In this document: positions 1 through 6,212 of the stretch, in pieces
How positions within the stretch are numbered: position 1 is the first letter of the stretch
Layout: each line of letters starts with the position of its first letter
Assembly (NCBI GenBank): GCA_024684665.1
Contig: JAIKWN010000267.1
Location: 1 to 12,746 of the forward strand
DNA length: 12,746 bases
Direction: 5' to 3'
Source of the DNA: Clostridiales bacterium
GTDB taxonomy: Bacteria; Bacillota_A; Clostridia; Christensenellales; Aristaeellaceae
The notes under the pieces: model-generated
What the model saw: the letters and a program-made list of their open reading frames with translations, nothing else
The model's database searches: none
What the model was told of the DNA's origin: nothing
Program-made: the position numbers and the translations under genes

Positions 1-144
1 TGTTGCTGAAGGATCCATTTCTCTGGAGACTTTGGCCAGTTAGCAAACTCTCTTCAATCTTCGCCTCTCAGAGGCTTGTTTACTATACACTTCTTTTCTT
101 TGAGGCCCTGTTGTACTCGAAAATGATGTTTTCACACTATCCTC
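1..144. other. Foreign-looking sequence abutting a truncated gene; possible insertion-sequence end
   Basis: This stretch is AT-richer than what follows and carries no recognisable protein in any frame. It ends where homology to a RibD-like reductase begins in mid-protein, so it looks like the edge of an inserted or recombined segment. A small hairpin (GCCTC/GAGGC, about 63-75) is followed by a T-rich stretch. The last bases, read on the minus strand from about 144, are GATAGTGTGAAAAC, which loosely resembles the termini of IS256-type elements. No transposase can be read here, so the assignment to a mobile element is inference and the element family is a guess. Confidence 0.3.
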
Positions 145-444
145 CAGGAAAAGCTGTTGCTGGGCGACGCGCTGACACAGCTGAAGGATCAGTTTGGCTG
201 TGAGCGGCTTACCGTTCAGTCCGGCGGGACGGTGAACAGCCTTTTCCTGCGGGAAAAGCTGTTTGATTTTGCGGACATCGTGGTTGCCCCTGTACTGATT
301 GGCGGAAAAGACACGGCCACCCTGATCGACGGGCGCTCGCTGCAGGCAAGGGACGAATTGTCCCAACTGGGCGTGCTGCGCCTGACCGAAGCCAGCGCAT
401 TGCAGGATTCCTATGTGCGGCTACGCTATCGGGTGATCGGATAA
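145..444 (+). pseudogene. RibD C-terminal-domain / dihydrofolate-reductase-like protein, 5'-truncated
   Basis: The readable product is about 99 residues and matches the C-terminal half of RibD_C / DHFR-like NADPH-dependent reductases. The glycine-rich segment TVQSGGTVNS sits near its start, followed by the VAPVLIGGKDT strand-turn and a final DSYVRLRYRV strand. Intact relatives are usually about 210-230 residues, so the N-terminal half with the Rossmann-like nucleotide-binding start is missing. The frame is closed by a TGA at 124-126, and the codons between it and about 148 do not look like the family. A TTG at 157 could in principle start translation, but no ribosome binding site precedes it. 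The stop lies 21 bases before the next gene, suggesting the two were once one operon. Very likely a remnant cut by the insertion or rearrangement on its left. Confidence 0.65.
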
Positions 445-465
445 CCTTCCGGAAAGGAGCGCAGC

Positions 466-1521
466 ATGGACGAAAACTGGTCTCGAATGAATAAGGAAAT
501 GCAGGCTTTGCTCTCGAAGGAAATTACTTTCCGGGAAGGAATGGAGAAGCTTTTCGCATTGCGAAAGAGCCTCTTTGAAGAAATCAGACAGATCGTGCAA
601 ACCTTCCCAGAGGAAGCGTTTTATCAGATGCCCTTTGCCGGGGCGGATGGATATCACGCCAAGACGCTGGCCTATTCCGTCTGGCACATTTTCCGGATCG
701 AGGACATCGTGGCGCATGAGATGATCACAGAGGATCAGCAGATACTGTTTAAAGAAGGGTTACTGGAAGCGATTCATTCTCCAGTCATCACCACCGGGAA
801 TGAGCTTTCCGGCGATAGGATCGTGGAGTTTTCCCGGCAATTGAATGTCAAACAGCTGTACCGGTACGCGCAGGAAGTGATGAAATCAACGGATCAGATC
901 ATGGGGAACCTGAGCTATTCTGGCCTGAAACGTAGATTTGGGGAAGAAATGGCAGAAAAACTGCTGCGCACCGGCTGCATCAGCGAAGATGAAAGCGCTA
1001 GCTGGCTGATTCCCTATTGGTGCGGCAAGGACGTGCTTGGACTCATCCGGATGCCGTTCAGCAGGCACTGGATCATGCACGTGGAAGCCATGCGGCGCAT
1101 CAAAGACAGGCTGTGCAAGCTTGCGAGAAAAGGCGCAGATCTCGTTGCGTACTGCGGTTTTTCCTGCAGCCATTGTTTCCTTGGCGCGTGGTGCGGTTCC
1201 TGCAGGACAGCGTATAATATCTGTTCTTTTGCCAAGGTTTCTCCGGACGGAAAATGTCCGAACGCCGTATGCTGCCAGATGAAGGGGATCGATGGATGCT
1301 ACGATTGCGACAGCCTGGAAACCTGTGAAAAAGGATTCTATATCCCGTCAAACGACGGCGCGAACGCGGCAAAGACGCAGGCTCTATACATCAGAAAGCA
1401 CGGAAAAAAAGAGTTCCTGAAAGTGCAGGACCGGCTCCATGAGAAGTATGTTTTCACAAAAACTCAGGAGATTTTAAGCCAGGACTACAGGGAAGGCTTA
1501 AGGATATTGGAGGAGAATTAA
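466..1521 (+). CDS. DinB-like domain protein fused to a C-terminal DUF3795 cysteine-rich domain
   Basis: 351 residues, cytoplasmic, with no signal peptide or membrane segment. Residues about 25-215 look like a DinB/YfiT-type helical bundle. His74 (in VWHIFR) and His201/His205 (in HWIMH) are candidates for the family's metal-binding histidine triad. Residues about 226-295 form a Cys-rich DUF3795-type module with Cys at 230, 234, 237, 243, 246, 253, 264, 269, 270, 278, 281 and 287, probably binding zinc or an iron-sulfur centre. DinB-fold enzymes of known function are often metal-dependent thiol transferases, but neither substrate nor reaction can be read here. The start is set by AAAGGAG at about 453-459, a few bases before the ATG. 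It lies just behind the reductase remnant and may once have been co-transcribed with it. Domain names are recognised from pattern; the function is unknown. Confidence 0.75.
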   Translation: MDENWSRMNKEMQALLSKEITFREGMEKLFALRKSLFEEIRQIVQTFPEEAFYQMPFAGADGYHAKTLAYSVWHIFRIEDIVAHEMITEDQQILFKEGLLEAIHSPVITTGNELSGDRIVEFSRQLNVKQLYRYAQEVMKSTDQIMGNLSYSGLKRRFGEEMAEKLLRTGCISEDESASWLIPYWCGKDVLGLIRMPFSRHWIMHVEAMRRIKDRLCKLARKGADLVAYCGFSCSHCFLGAWCGSCRTAYNICSFAKVSPDGKCPNAVCCQMKGIDGCYDCDSLETCEKGFYIPSNDGANAAKTQALYIRKHGKKEFLKVQDRLHEKYVFTKTQEILSQDYREGLRILEEN

Positions 1522-1635
1522 ATAGGCGCTGCATTGTTTCTGCTCTACACAGGACTTGAGGAAACTGTGTGGAACAAACGGATTCCTCGGGCTTTGCTCA
1601 CCTATCAGGAAAACAAATGATAAGGAGCAAAGACA

Positions 1636-1901
1636 ATGGACAAGAAGAAAATCATGCTGGCGTGCGACGCGTTCGCTGCGGTCTGTACGGTGCTCATCCT
1701 TGTGCTGTATCAGACAGGTGGTGGGCTGGATCCTGGTGCCTGTCATGGGCGCCAACCAAAACATCATCATGCGCAATTCTATTGGGAACGGGAAAAGGCT
1801 CCGGCGTGGCGCTGATGATGTTTGTCCTAGGGATCTCAGGGACTCTGTTTTGCCTGGGATACGGCCGGAAACTCAGAAGATATCATTACGAAGATGTGTG
1901 A
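1636..1901 (+). pseudogene. Small hydrophobic membrane protein, two frameshifts
   Basis: The ATG at 1636 is preceded by AAGGAG (1622-1627) at good spacing and begins MDKKKIMLACDAFAAV. In this frame it stops early at 1813-1815 (59 residues). A coherent hydrophobic protein of about 87 residues appears only if the frame moves twice. The first move is near 1711-1718, where CAGACAGGTG seems to hold four extra bases. The second is near the A-run 1793-1796. The middle part then reads VVGWILVPVMGANQNII and the end reads VALMMFVLGISGTLFCLGYG followed by a basic tail, stopping at 1901. It would have three membrane segments: an N-terminal one, a middle one and a C-terminal one. I do not recognise the family. 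The next gene's ribosome binding site follows directly, so the two probably formed an operon. Sequencing or assembly indels are the alternative to true decay. Confidence 0.55.
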
Positions 1902-1919
1902 ATGCACAGGAGGTGCGGG

Positions 1920-2326
1920 ATGAGGCTGGACGGCTTTGGCCTGTTCGTGAAGGACATGGCGAAGATGATCCGTTTTTCAGGGACGTGCTCGACTTTGAAA
2001 TCCGGGAAGCTGAAGACACAGAGAACGTGTATCTCGTAAAAGACGGCACGCTGTTTCTGCTCTACGGCAGAAAAGACTTCGAGAAGATGACGAACCACCG
2101 GTACGAGTATGTGAAGGGGCTGAATGGGCACTTTGAACTCGCGCTCTACGTCGATACGTTTGCCGAAGTGGACGCATCGTTCCGCCATGCCGTCGAAAAC
2201 GGCGCCGCACCGGTACTGGAACCCACGACGGAGCCCTGGGGGCAGCGGACCTGTTATATCGCTGATCCCGAAGGCAACCTGATCGAGATTGGTTCCTGGG
2301 ACAAACCGTACGAAGAAAAGGACTGA
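1920..2326 (+). pseudogene. VOC / glyoxalase-bleomycin-resistance family protein, one frameshift
   Basis: The ATG at 1920 has an excellent AGGAGG five bases upstream (1909-1914). Its first 19 codons read MRLDGFGLFVKDMAKMIRF, the typical opening beta strand and helix of a VOC (vicinal oxygen chelate) protein. The frame then fails and stops at 2037-2039. Moving one frame at about 1977 restores RDVLDFEIREAED and the rest of a full VOC domain: the VYLVKDGTLFLLYGR strand, FELALYVDTFAEVDAS, and the classic ending CYIADPEGNLIEIGSWD. The loss of one base in the T-run 1973-1977 explains it; relatives have F-Y-R-D or F-F-R-D at this place. The restored protein would be about 135 residues, normal for a single-domain VOC protein. 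Its substrate cannot be inferred. A 7-bp inverted repeat (2317-2323 / 2334-2340) spans the stop codon but lacks a T-tract. Confidence 0.75.
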
Positions 2327-2351
2327 ACCCGGCGTCCTTTCCCCCCGGCTC

Positions 2352-2379
2352 TTGTAATTCAGGGGATGAATGATAAAAT
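2352..2379 (+). promoter_or_regulatory. Candidate sigma-A-type promoter before the zinc-ribbon/TPR gene
   Basis: TTGTAA (2352-2357) and TAAAAT (2374-2379) are separated by 16 bases and lie about 60 bases before the GTG start at 2441. They sit in the gap left after the VOC gene. Both boxes are near consensus, but this is pattern matching only. Confidence 0.4.
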
Positions 2380-2440
2380 ACAGAGCAGGATTGTGGTCCG
2401 GACGGTATCGGATATCCACACGCGACGGGGAGGAAAGAAA

Positions 2441-3060
2441 GTGATCTGTTCATTCTGCAAAACGAATCTTCCGGAAGGGGCGGTGTTCTGTCCCTCCTGC
2501 GGGAGGAGGGTTGCGCTGAAGCCTATTGAGGAGGCTGACAAGTGGCCCGAAACAGGCGTTCTGCTGTCGATTTTCCGGGAGGCAGACGAATATGAACGAA
2601 AAGACGATTATCAGACGGAACTCCGGATTCTTGTCAAGGGACTCCGCATTGCGCCCGAGAACTGCACGCTGATGCTGCGGCTGGGAAGAGCGTACTGGAG
2701 ACTCGGATATGATCGGATATGAAAAGAAAACCATGGAATACTATCAGGAGGCGGAGCGTCTGGATCCAAATGATCCCGTAGTCTATACTAATATCGGCGC
2801 GCTGTATGTTTCCCGTGGGATGTATGCCGAAGCTAGGCCATATTTCGAAAAAAGAGATCACGATCATTGAAGCGGATCCGTTGTCCGCTTCTGTCGGCGA
2901 TATCGCCGTCACATACGGCAATTATGCCCTCTGCGTCGGAGAGATGGGAGATATACCATTGGCAAAAAAGTACCTGGCCATGGCAAAAAAGAACGGTTAT
3001 CGCAGGGAGTCTTTGGAAACGATGTGCAGTCGTCTGCATCTGGATCAAGACGGGATCTGA
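2441..3060 (+). pseudogene. Zinc-ribbon and TPR-repeat protein, two frameshifts
   Basis: The likely start is GTG 2441, just behind GGGAGGAAA. The product opens ICSFCKTNLPEGAVFCPSCG, a four-Cys zinc ribbon (CxxC...CxxC) typical of the small zinc_ribbon_2 domains that begin many Bacillota proteins. Helical repeats follow. The first frame ends at 2720-2722. Removing one copy of a 10-bp tandem duplication (2703-2722) joins RLGYEKKTMEYYQEAERLDP in frame, a canonical TPR helix ending in LDPNDP. A second shift at the A-run 2848-2853 (six A where five fit) links the next TPR (VVYTNIGALYVSRGMYAEA) to a last segment with GDIAVTYGNYALCVGEMGDI and PLAKKYLAMAKKNGY, ending at 3060. The restored protein is about 200 residues with three or so TPR units, presumably a cytoplasmic protein-interaction scaffold. 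As it stands only a 93-residue N-terminal piece would be made. Confidence 0.7.
2703..2722 (+). repeat. Exact 10-bp tandem duplication causing a frameshift
   Basis: The unit TCGGATATGA occurs twice in direct succession (2703-2712 and 2713-2722). Ten bases shift the frame by one and create the TGA at 2720-2722. Deleting either copy restores an uninterrupted TPR reading frame. Replication slippage is the simplest origin. Confidence 0.85.
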
Positions 3061-3084
3061 AAGACTTTCGAATATAAATAATGC

Positions 3085-3125
3085 GCACCCTGCAGGCCGG
3101 CTCTACGGCGCGTAGGGTGCTTTTC
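3085..3125 (+). terminator. Rho-independent terminator after the TPR gene
   Basis: GCACCCT (3085-3091) pairs with AGGGTGC (3114-3120), and an inner GCCG/CGGC helix extends the stem. TTTTCG follows directly. It lies 25 bases after the stop at 3060 and isolates the decayed block from the regulator gene downstream. Confidence 0.7.
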
Positions 3126-3168
3126 GTCCGCTCATGTGATACACTTTCACCGAAGGGAGGCGAACCGA

Positions 3169-3774
3169 ATGAATCGCTATGTGACGGGGGCTGTGATCCG
3201 CAGGCTCCGGGAAGCAAAGAAACTGACACAGGAGGAACTGGCGGAGAAGATTTTCGTCAGCAGCAAGGCCGTCAGCAAATGGGAAACCGGGCAGGGCTTT
3301 CCGGACATCAGCTTGCTGGAACCCCTGGCCGGGGCACTCGGCATCTCCGTGATCGAACTGCTCTCCGGCGAGGAGATCCAGAACCGGAACCGGGCTTCCA
3401 ACATGTTCCGTAGCAAGTTTTATGTCTGCCCCGTATGCGGGAACGCGATCCGCTCGGTCGGCGAAGCGGTGATCAGCTGCTGCGGCATCACGCTCCCGCC
3501 GCTCGTGCCGGAAACGGCGGACGCGGATCATGCCATCCGACTGGAAGCGGTGGAGGACGAATACTTTGTAACGACCGGTCATCCCATGACGAAGGACCAT
3601 TACCTTTCGTTTTTCGCAGCTGTTTCCGATCAGGGGATTCAATTTGTTAAGCTTTATCCGGAAGGAAACGCCGAGGCCAGATTCAAGAGGAACCGCGTCA
3701 GGATCATATACGCATACTGCAACCGGCATGGTCTGTTCGAATGGAATGTGCGCGCCTTGCAGAAAAAGGCCTGA
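3169..3774 (+). CDS. XRE-family regulator with C-terminal desulfoferrodoxin / superoxide-reductase-like domain
   Basis: 201 residues. The ATG at 3169 is chosen because AGGGAGG (3154-3160) precedes it by eight bases. Residues about 7-65 are a Cro/C1-type helix-turn-helix (LTQEELAEKIFVSSKAVSKWE is typical). Residues about 85-195 resemble desulfoferrodoxin. A CxxC (Cys87, Cys90) and a CC pair (Cys104, Cys105) match the four ligands of the desulforedoxin Fe centre. His121, His138, His144, Cys184 and His187 match the four-His/one-Cys ligands of the superoxide reductase Fe site (HPMxxxH and YCNxHG are the family signatures). The Glu-Lys pair that normally precedes the first His and aids catalysis is replaced (Ala-Asp), so enzymatic activity is doubtful. 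I infer a redox- or superoxide-responsive DNA-binding protein. It converges on a DNA-repair glycosylase 14 bases away. Alternatively the domain only serves structure. Confidence 0.8.
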   Translation: MNRYVTGAVIRRLREAKKLTQEELAEKIFVSSKAVSKWETGQGFPDISLLEPLAGALGISVIELLSGEEIQNRNRASNMFRSKFYVCPVCGNAIRSVGEAVISCCGITLPPLVPETADADHAIRLEAVEDEYFVTTGHPMTKDHYLSFFAAVSDQGIQFVKLYPEGNAEARFKRNRVRIIYAYCNRHGLFEWNVRALQKKA

Positions 3775-3788
3775 ATCTGAAGCGACGC

Positions 3789-4607
3789 TCAGCTGACCGC
3801 GGCCCCGTTGCGGATATAGGCGAACATATACTGCTGGTATACGCCGTTATAGGGAGAATAGGCCTCATACGGATATCCATCCGGGTATTCCCGCTCAAGG
3901 ACGCGCTGGATCCAGACGTCCCGCGGGAAGGCATTCAGATGGTGCAGCCCAAATAGAGAAATGCAACTGGCAACCTTTTTCCCGACCCCATACAGGGCGG
4001 TCAGCGCCTCCATTGCGCTCTTCCCGTCCATTTTCATGAGCCCCTCCGGGCAGAACCGTCCCTCCAGCGCGGCCCGAGCCGCGGAGAGCACATATTTTGC
4101 ACGGTAACCCATGGCACAAGCCGCAAGTCCCTCCGTGCCGATGGAGAGGATCGCTTCCGGTCCCGGAAAAGCAAAATAAGATTCTCCCGCCGCATCCCGC
4201 CTTTTATCCCCACAGGCCTCCGCAAGGAGGCGCACGCTGCGCCGGATGGCGGGTATGTTTTTGTTCTGCGACAGAATGAAAGTGATCAGCGTTTCCCATG
4301 GATCCTGCCGGAGAATGCGGATCCCCTTTCCGCTCTCTGAGGCTGCAAAGAGAAAGGGATCCGCTCCGGGATCGATCCGTGCGCGGATCCGCTCATAGCT
4401 TTCGCTGAGGTCGAAATAGTCCCGCCAGAAATCCGTATACTCTTCTTCCGTACAGGCAAGGCGGAATGCGTCTCCCACAGATTCGATCCTGAGGCAGCGG
4501 CCCCTGTGCGGGATGCGCCAGAGGTTCCCCATGCGTTCCCAGCGGAAGCATTGCCCGCTGTCAGCGATCTTCTGCAGGTCAAAATCGTCCGAAATCCGAA
4601 TTCTCAC
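3789..4607 (-). CDS. ogg: OGG-type 8-oxoguanine DNA glycosylase / AP lyase
   Basis: 272 residues, helix-hairpin-helix glycosylase superfamily. The N-terminal part begins like the OGG1 N-domain (SGQCFRWERMGNLWRI, about 17-32). The helical core has ETLITFILSQNKNIPAIRRS, corresponding to the OGG1 region around its SSNNNI motif. The HhH motif LYGVGKKVASCISLFGL (about 205-221) carries Lys211 at the position of the Schiff-base catalytic lysine. FPRDVW follows with Asp230 at the position of the catalytic aspartate. It is expected to excise 8-oxoguanine opposite C and nick the backbone. Translation starts at GTG 4607, with AGGGGA seven bases upstream and only one base after the hydrolase stop codon, so the two genes are almost certainly translationally coupled. 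It faces the XRE/superoxide-reductase-like gene tail to tail. A related AlkA-type specificity is possible, but the N-domain favours OGG. Confidence 0.8.
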   Translation of the reverse strand: MRIRISDDFDLQKIADSGQCFRWERMGNLWRIPHRGRCLRIESVGDAFRLACTEEEYTDFWRDYFDLSESYERIRARIDPGADPFLFAASESGKGIRILRQDPWETLITFILSQNKNIPAIRRSVRLLAEACGDKRRDAAGESYFAFPGPEAILSIGTEGLAACAMGYRAKYVLSAARAALEGRFCPEGLMKMDGKSAMEALTALYGVGKKVASCISLFGLHHLNAFPRDVWIQRVLEREYPDGYPYEAYSPYNGVYQQYMFAYIRNGAAVS

Positions 4608-4608
4608 G

Positions 4609-5460
4609 TCAAAGTCCCCTGCGCGTTTTTTCTTTTCCTGATTTGATTTTATTCCGGATGAATTCTTCGATCAGGCTGTTCACAACGTCCGGTTCGTCCG
4701 TGTTAGAGTTGTGCCCCGCGCCCTTGATCCAGACGATCGGGATTCCCGTCTTCCTGTGCCATGCCCGGTTATAGCGGATACAGGAACCGGCGTGATCCTT
4801 TTCCCCACAGATTAGAAGAGCGGGACACGGGATCGTGTAGGGAAGATCCGCCCCGATCGCCTCCGCCAGGATCCGGAACCCGTGCCCGGACAATTTTGCG
4901 TAGCGCTCCTGGTCCCCGTCGTAAACCATCATCATATCCCGCATGAGCTGCCTTCCGCAGGGGGAAGTCGCTACGCCGTCGGTTCCGGTTTTCAGGAGCG
5001 ACTTCCAGGGATAATGCCGGTACACCGGTTCCATTCTTTTGAGCAGCCAGAGTTCGGCTGCGGTTATGTATTCCCGTTGAAGCGGCGCCGAGTCGATGGA
5101 GATAAATCCCCCGATCCTCTCCGGGAACTGCCAAGCGTATGCCTGCCCGACGTAGCCGCCCATGGATTGACCGACGATGACGGGGGAATCAAAGCCTTCC
5201 CACCGCAGGATCTCTTCCAGCCATACGGCTTTATCCATGAGCGTAAACGTCAGGTCAAACGGCCACGAAGTGGCATGCCCCGGTGCGTCCCATACGAATA
5301 CCGGATACTTGCCTTCAAACCGGGCGATCTGTTTCTCGAACAGGCGGTGGTCCGCCGTCAGCCCCGGCAGGAAAACCAGCGGGGGGGACGACTCTTCCGC
5401 TTCCCGGTTTATCCAGTAATGGATCGCGCCGCAACGCGTTTCATATGTCTTTTCCGTCAT
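4609..5460 (-). CDS. Alpha/beta hydrolase
   Basis: About 283 residues from the ATG at 5460. The reading frame stays open to an ATG at 5553 (314 residues), but the extra N-terminus is Ser/Pro-rich and unlike the fold. Neither start has a well-placed ribosome binding site; AAAGGA lies 15 bases before ATG 5460. In 5460 numbering, the oxyanion strand VFLPGLTADHRLF comes at about 29-41. The nucleophile elbow GQSMGG carries Ser99, the acid is Asp222 in CGEKDHAGS, and the base is His250 in GAGHNSN, so the catalytic triad is complete. Soluble, no signal peptide. A helical cap lies between the nucleophile and acid (about 125-205). Such proteins hydrolyse esters, lactones or C-C bonds; the substrate is not evident. 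It is first of a two-gene unit with the OGG-like glycosylase, a pairing whose meaning I cannot explain. Confidence 0.75.
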   Translation of the reverse strand: MTEKTYETRCGAIHYWINREAEESSPPLVFLPGLTADHRLFEKQIARFEGKYPVFVWDAPGHATSWPFDLTFTLMDKAVWLEEILRWEGFDSPVIVGQSMGGYVGQAYAWQFPERIGGFISIDSAPLQREYITAAELWLLKRMEPVYRHYPWKSLLKTGTDGVATSPCGRQLMRDMMMVYDGDQERYAKLSGHGFRILAEAIGADLPYTIPCPALLICGEKDHAGSCIRYNRAWHRKTGIPIVWIKGAGHNSNTDEPDVVNSLIEEFIRNKIKSGKEKTRRGL

Positions 5461-5591
5461 GATGAGACCGTCCATTCCTTTGTCCCGGGATCGCGACAGG
5501 CAGTCTTCCTTTTGCGTCGCTGCGGGAAGCGGCGGCGAGGGGGAAGACTTCATGACGCTGGGGAAACTGGTATTTTGCAGAAAAACCGCAG

Positions 5592-5619
5592 ATCATAAAA
5601 GGAGCCGTTTCTGGCTCCT
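5592..5619 (-). terminator. Terminator of the secreted SH3 protein gene
   Basis: On the minus strand AAGGAGCC and GGCTCCTT form an 8-bp stem (5598-5605 / 5612-5619) with a 6-base loop, followed by TTATGAT. It is only five bases beyond the stop codon at 5625. The T-tract is short, so efficiency may be partial and some read-through into the hydrolase gene is possible. Confidence 0.55.
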
Positions 5620-5624
5620 TCAGA

Positions 5625-6143
5625 TTACGGCTTGCAGATGCCGCAAGGGCGGTAACCCTCACCGACCGCCTGCACCGCGCTGTCAAAGTATACGCGGTTT
5701 TCCTCCTTTGGAAGGACACGGCAGATGGGCAGATGGTAGACATGCGTGTTTATGTTGCCGATGTAGCTCCCGTATCCTCTCCCGCCCAGAAGGCCGTCCA
5801 GGAAGCTGCCGGACGAGCGGGACTCGGTGTCCTCGAAGACCACCTGATCCGCTGGAACCCAGCCGGTCTTCCGGCTTGTGGTCTCCGCCTGATACCAGAG
5901 CGTTCCGTCGCTCGCATACTTGGATGCGGTGACCGTCAGCTTCACGCCCTTGCGGAGCGTATCCACGATGGAGCCGCGGGAATAGGCGCTTCCGCGCAGG
6001 ACCACGTCCGCCTCCGCCGTCTTGCCCACATAGGGCGTATCATAGTACAGGGTACTTCCATCTTCGGAATAGGTGTCCGCCAGGGCGACGGCCGAAGTGA
6101 AAACGAGCAGCGCCACGAGCAGAAGAATCAGCCAGTTTTTCAT
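5625..6143 (-). CDS. Secreted SH3-domain protein with Ada-like Cys-rich C-terminal domain
   Basis: 172 residues from ATG 6143, chosen because AAGGAGG lies just upstream and because it opens with a clean signal peptide (MKNWLILLLVALLVF..., probable cleavage after ALA, residue 22). No lipobox Cys is present, so it is released or held by other means. Residues about 48-103 look like a bacterial SH3 (SH3_3) domain: an ADVVLRGSAYSRGSIVDTLRKG opening in which the usual R-x-G-P-S motif is only loosely kept, then LWYQAETTSRKTGWVPADQV. A Ser/Gly-rich linker (about 108-126) leads to YIGNINTHVYHLPICRVLP and GYRPCGIC. This is the Ada-type metal-binding or nuclease-associated module seen at the end of many exported Bacillota proteins; His137, Cys141, Cys167 and Cys170 are likely zinc ligands. 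SH3 modules commonly bind peptidoglycan, which suits the NagZ-like neighbour. The exact role is unknown. Confidence 0.75.
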   Translation of the reverse strand: MKNWLILLLVALLVFTSAVALADTYSEDGSTLYYDTPYVGKTAEADVVLRGSAYSRGSIVDTLRKGVKLTVTASKYASDGTLWYQAETTSRKTGWVPADQVVFEDTESRSSGSFLDGLLGGRGYGSYIGNINTHVYHLPICRVLPKEENRVYFDSAVQAVGEGYRPCGICKP

Positions 6144-6180
6144 AGGTTTTCCTCCTTGCCGATCAAAATCCGTTACAGGC

Positions 6181-6209
6181 ATGATACCACGTACGATTCG
6201 GCTTCGCAA
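6181..6209 (-). promoter_or_regulatory. Promoter of the secreted SH3 protein gene
   Basis: On the minus strand TTGCGA (6209-6204) and TATCAT (6186-6181) are separated by exactly 17 bases. This lies in the 69-base gap after the NagZ-like gene and about 40 bases before ATG 6143. It suggests the SH3 gene can be transcribed independently of its upstream neighbour. Confidence 0.55.
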
Positions 6210-6212
6210 GGG

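Noticed and set aside
3..203. Plus-strand frame of 66 codons running across the left junction
   Set aside because: It crosses from the AT-rich segment into the reductase remnant in the wrong frame and has no recognisable sequence, so it is a chance opening.
2317..2340. Inverted repeat AAAGGAC/GTCCTTT across the VOC stop codon as a terminator
   Set aside because: It is followed by a run of C, not T, and overlaps coding sequence; at best a weak mRNA hairpin.
3776..3792. Short imperfect palindrome between the convergent regulator and glycosylase genes as a bidirectional terminator
   Set aside because: The stem is imperfect and no T-tract follows directly on either strand.
4882..5598. A long plus-strand open frame (238 codons) opposite the alpha/beta hydrolase
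   Set aside because: It is antisense to a gene with a complete catalytic triad, has no family resemblance and no ribosome binding site; long antisense frames are expected at this GC content.
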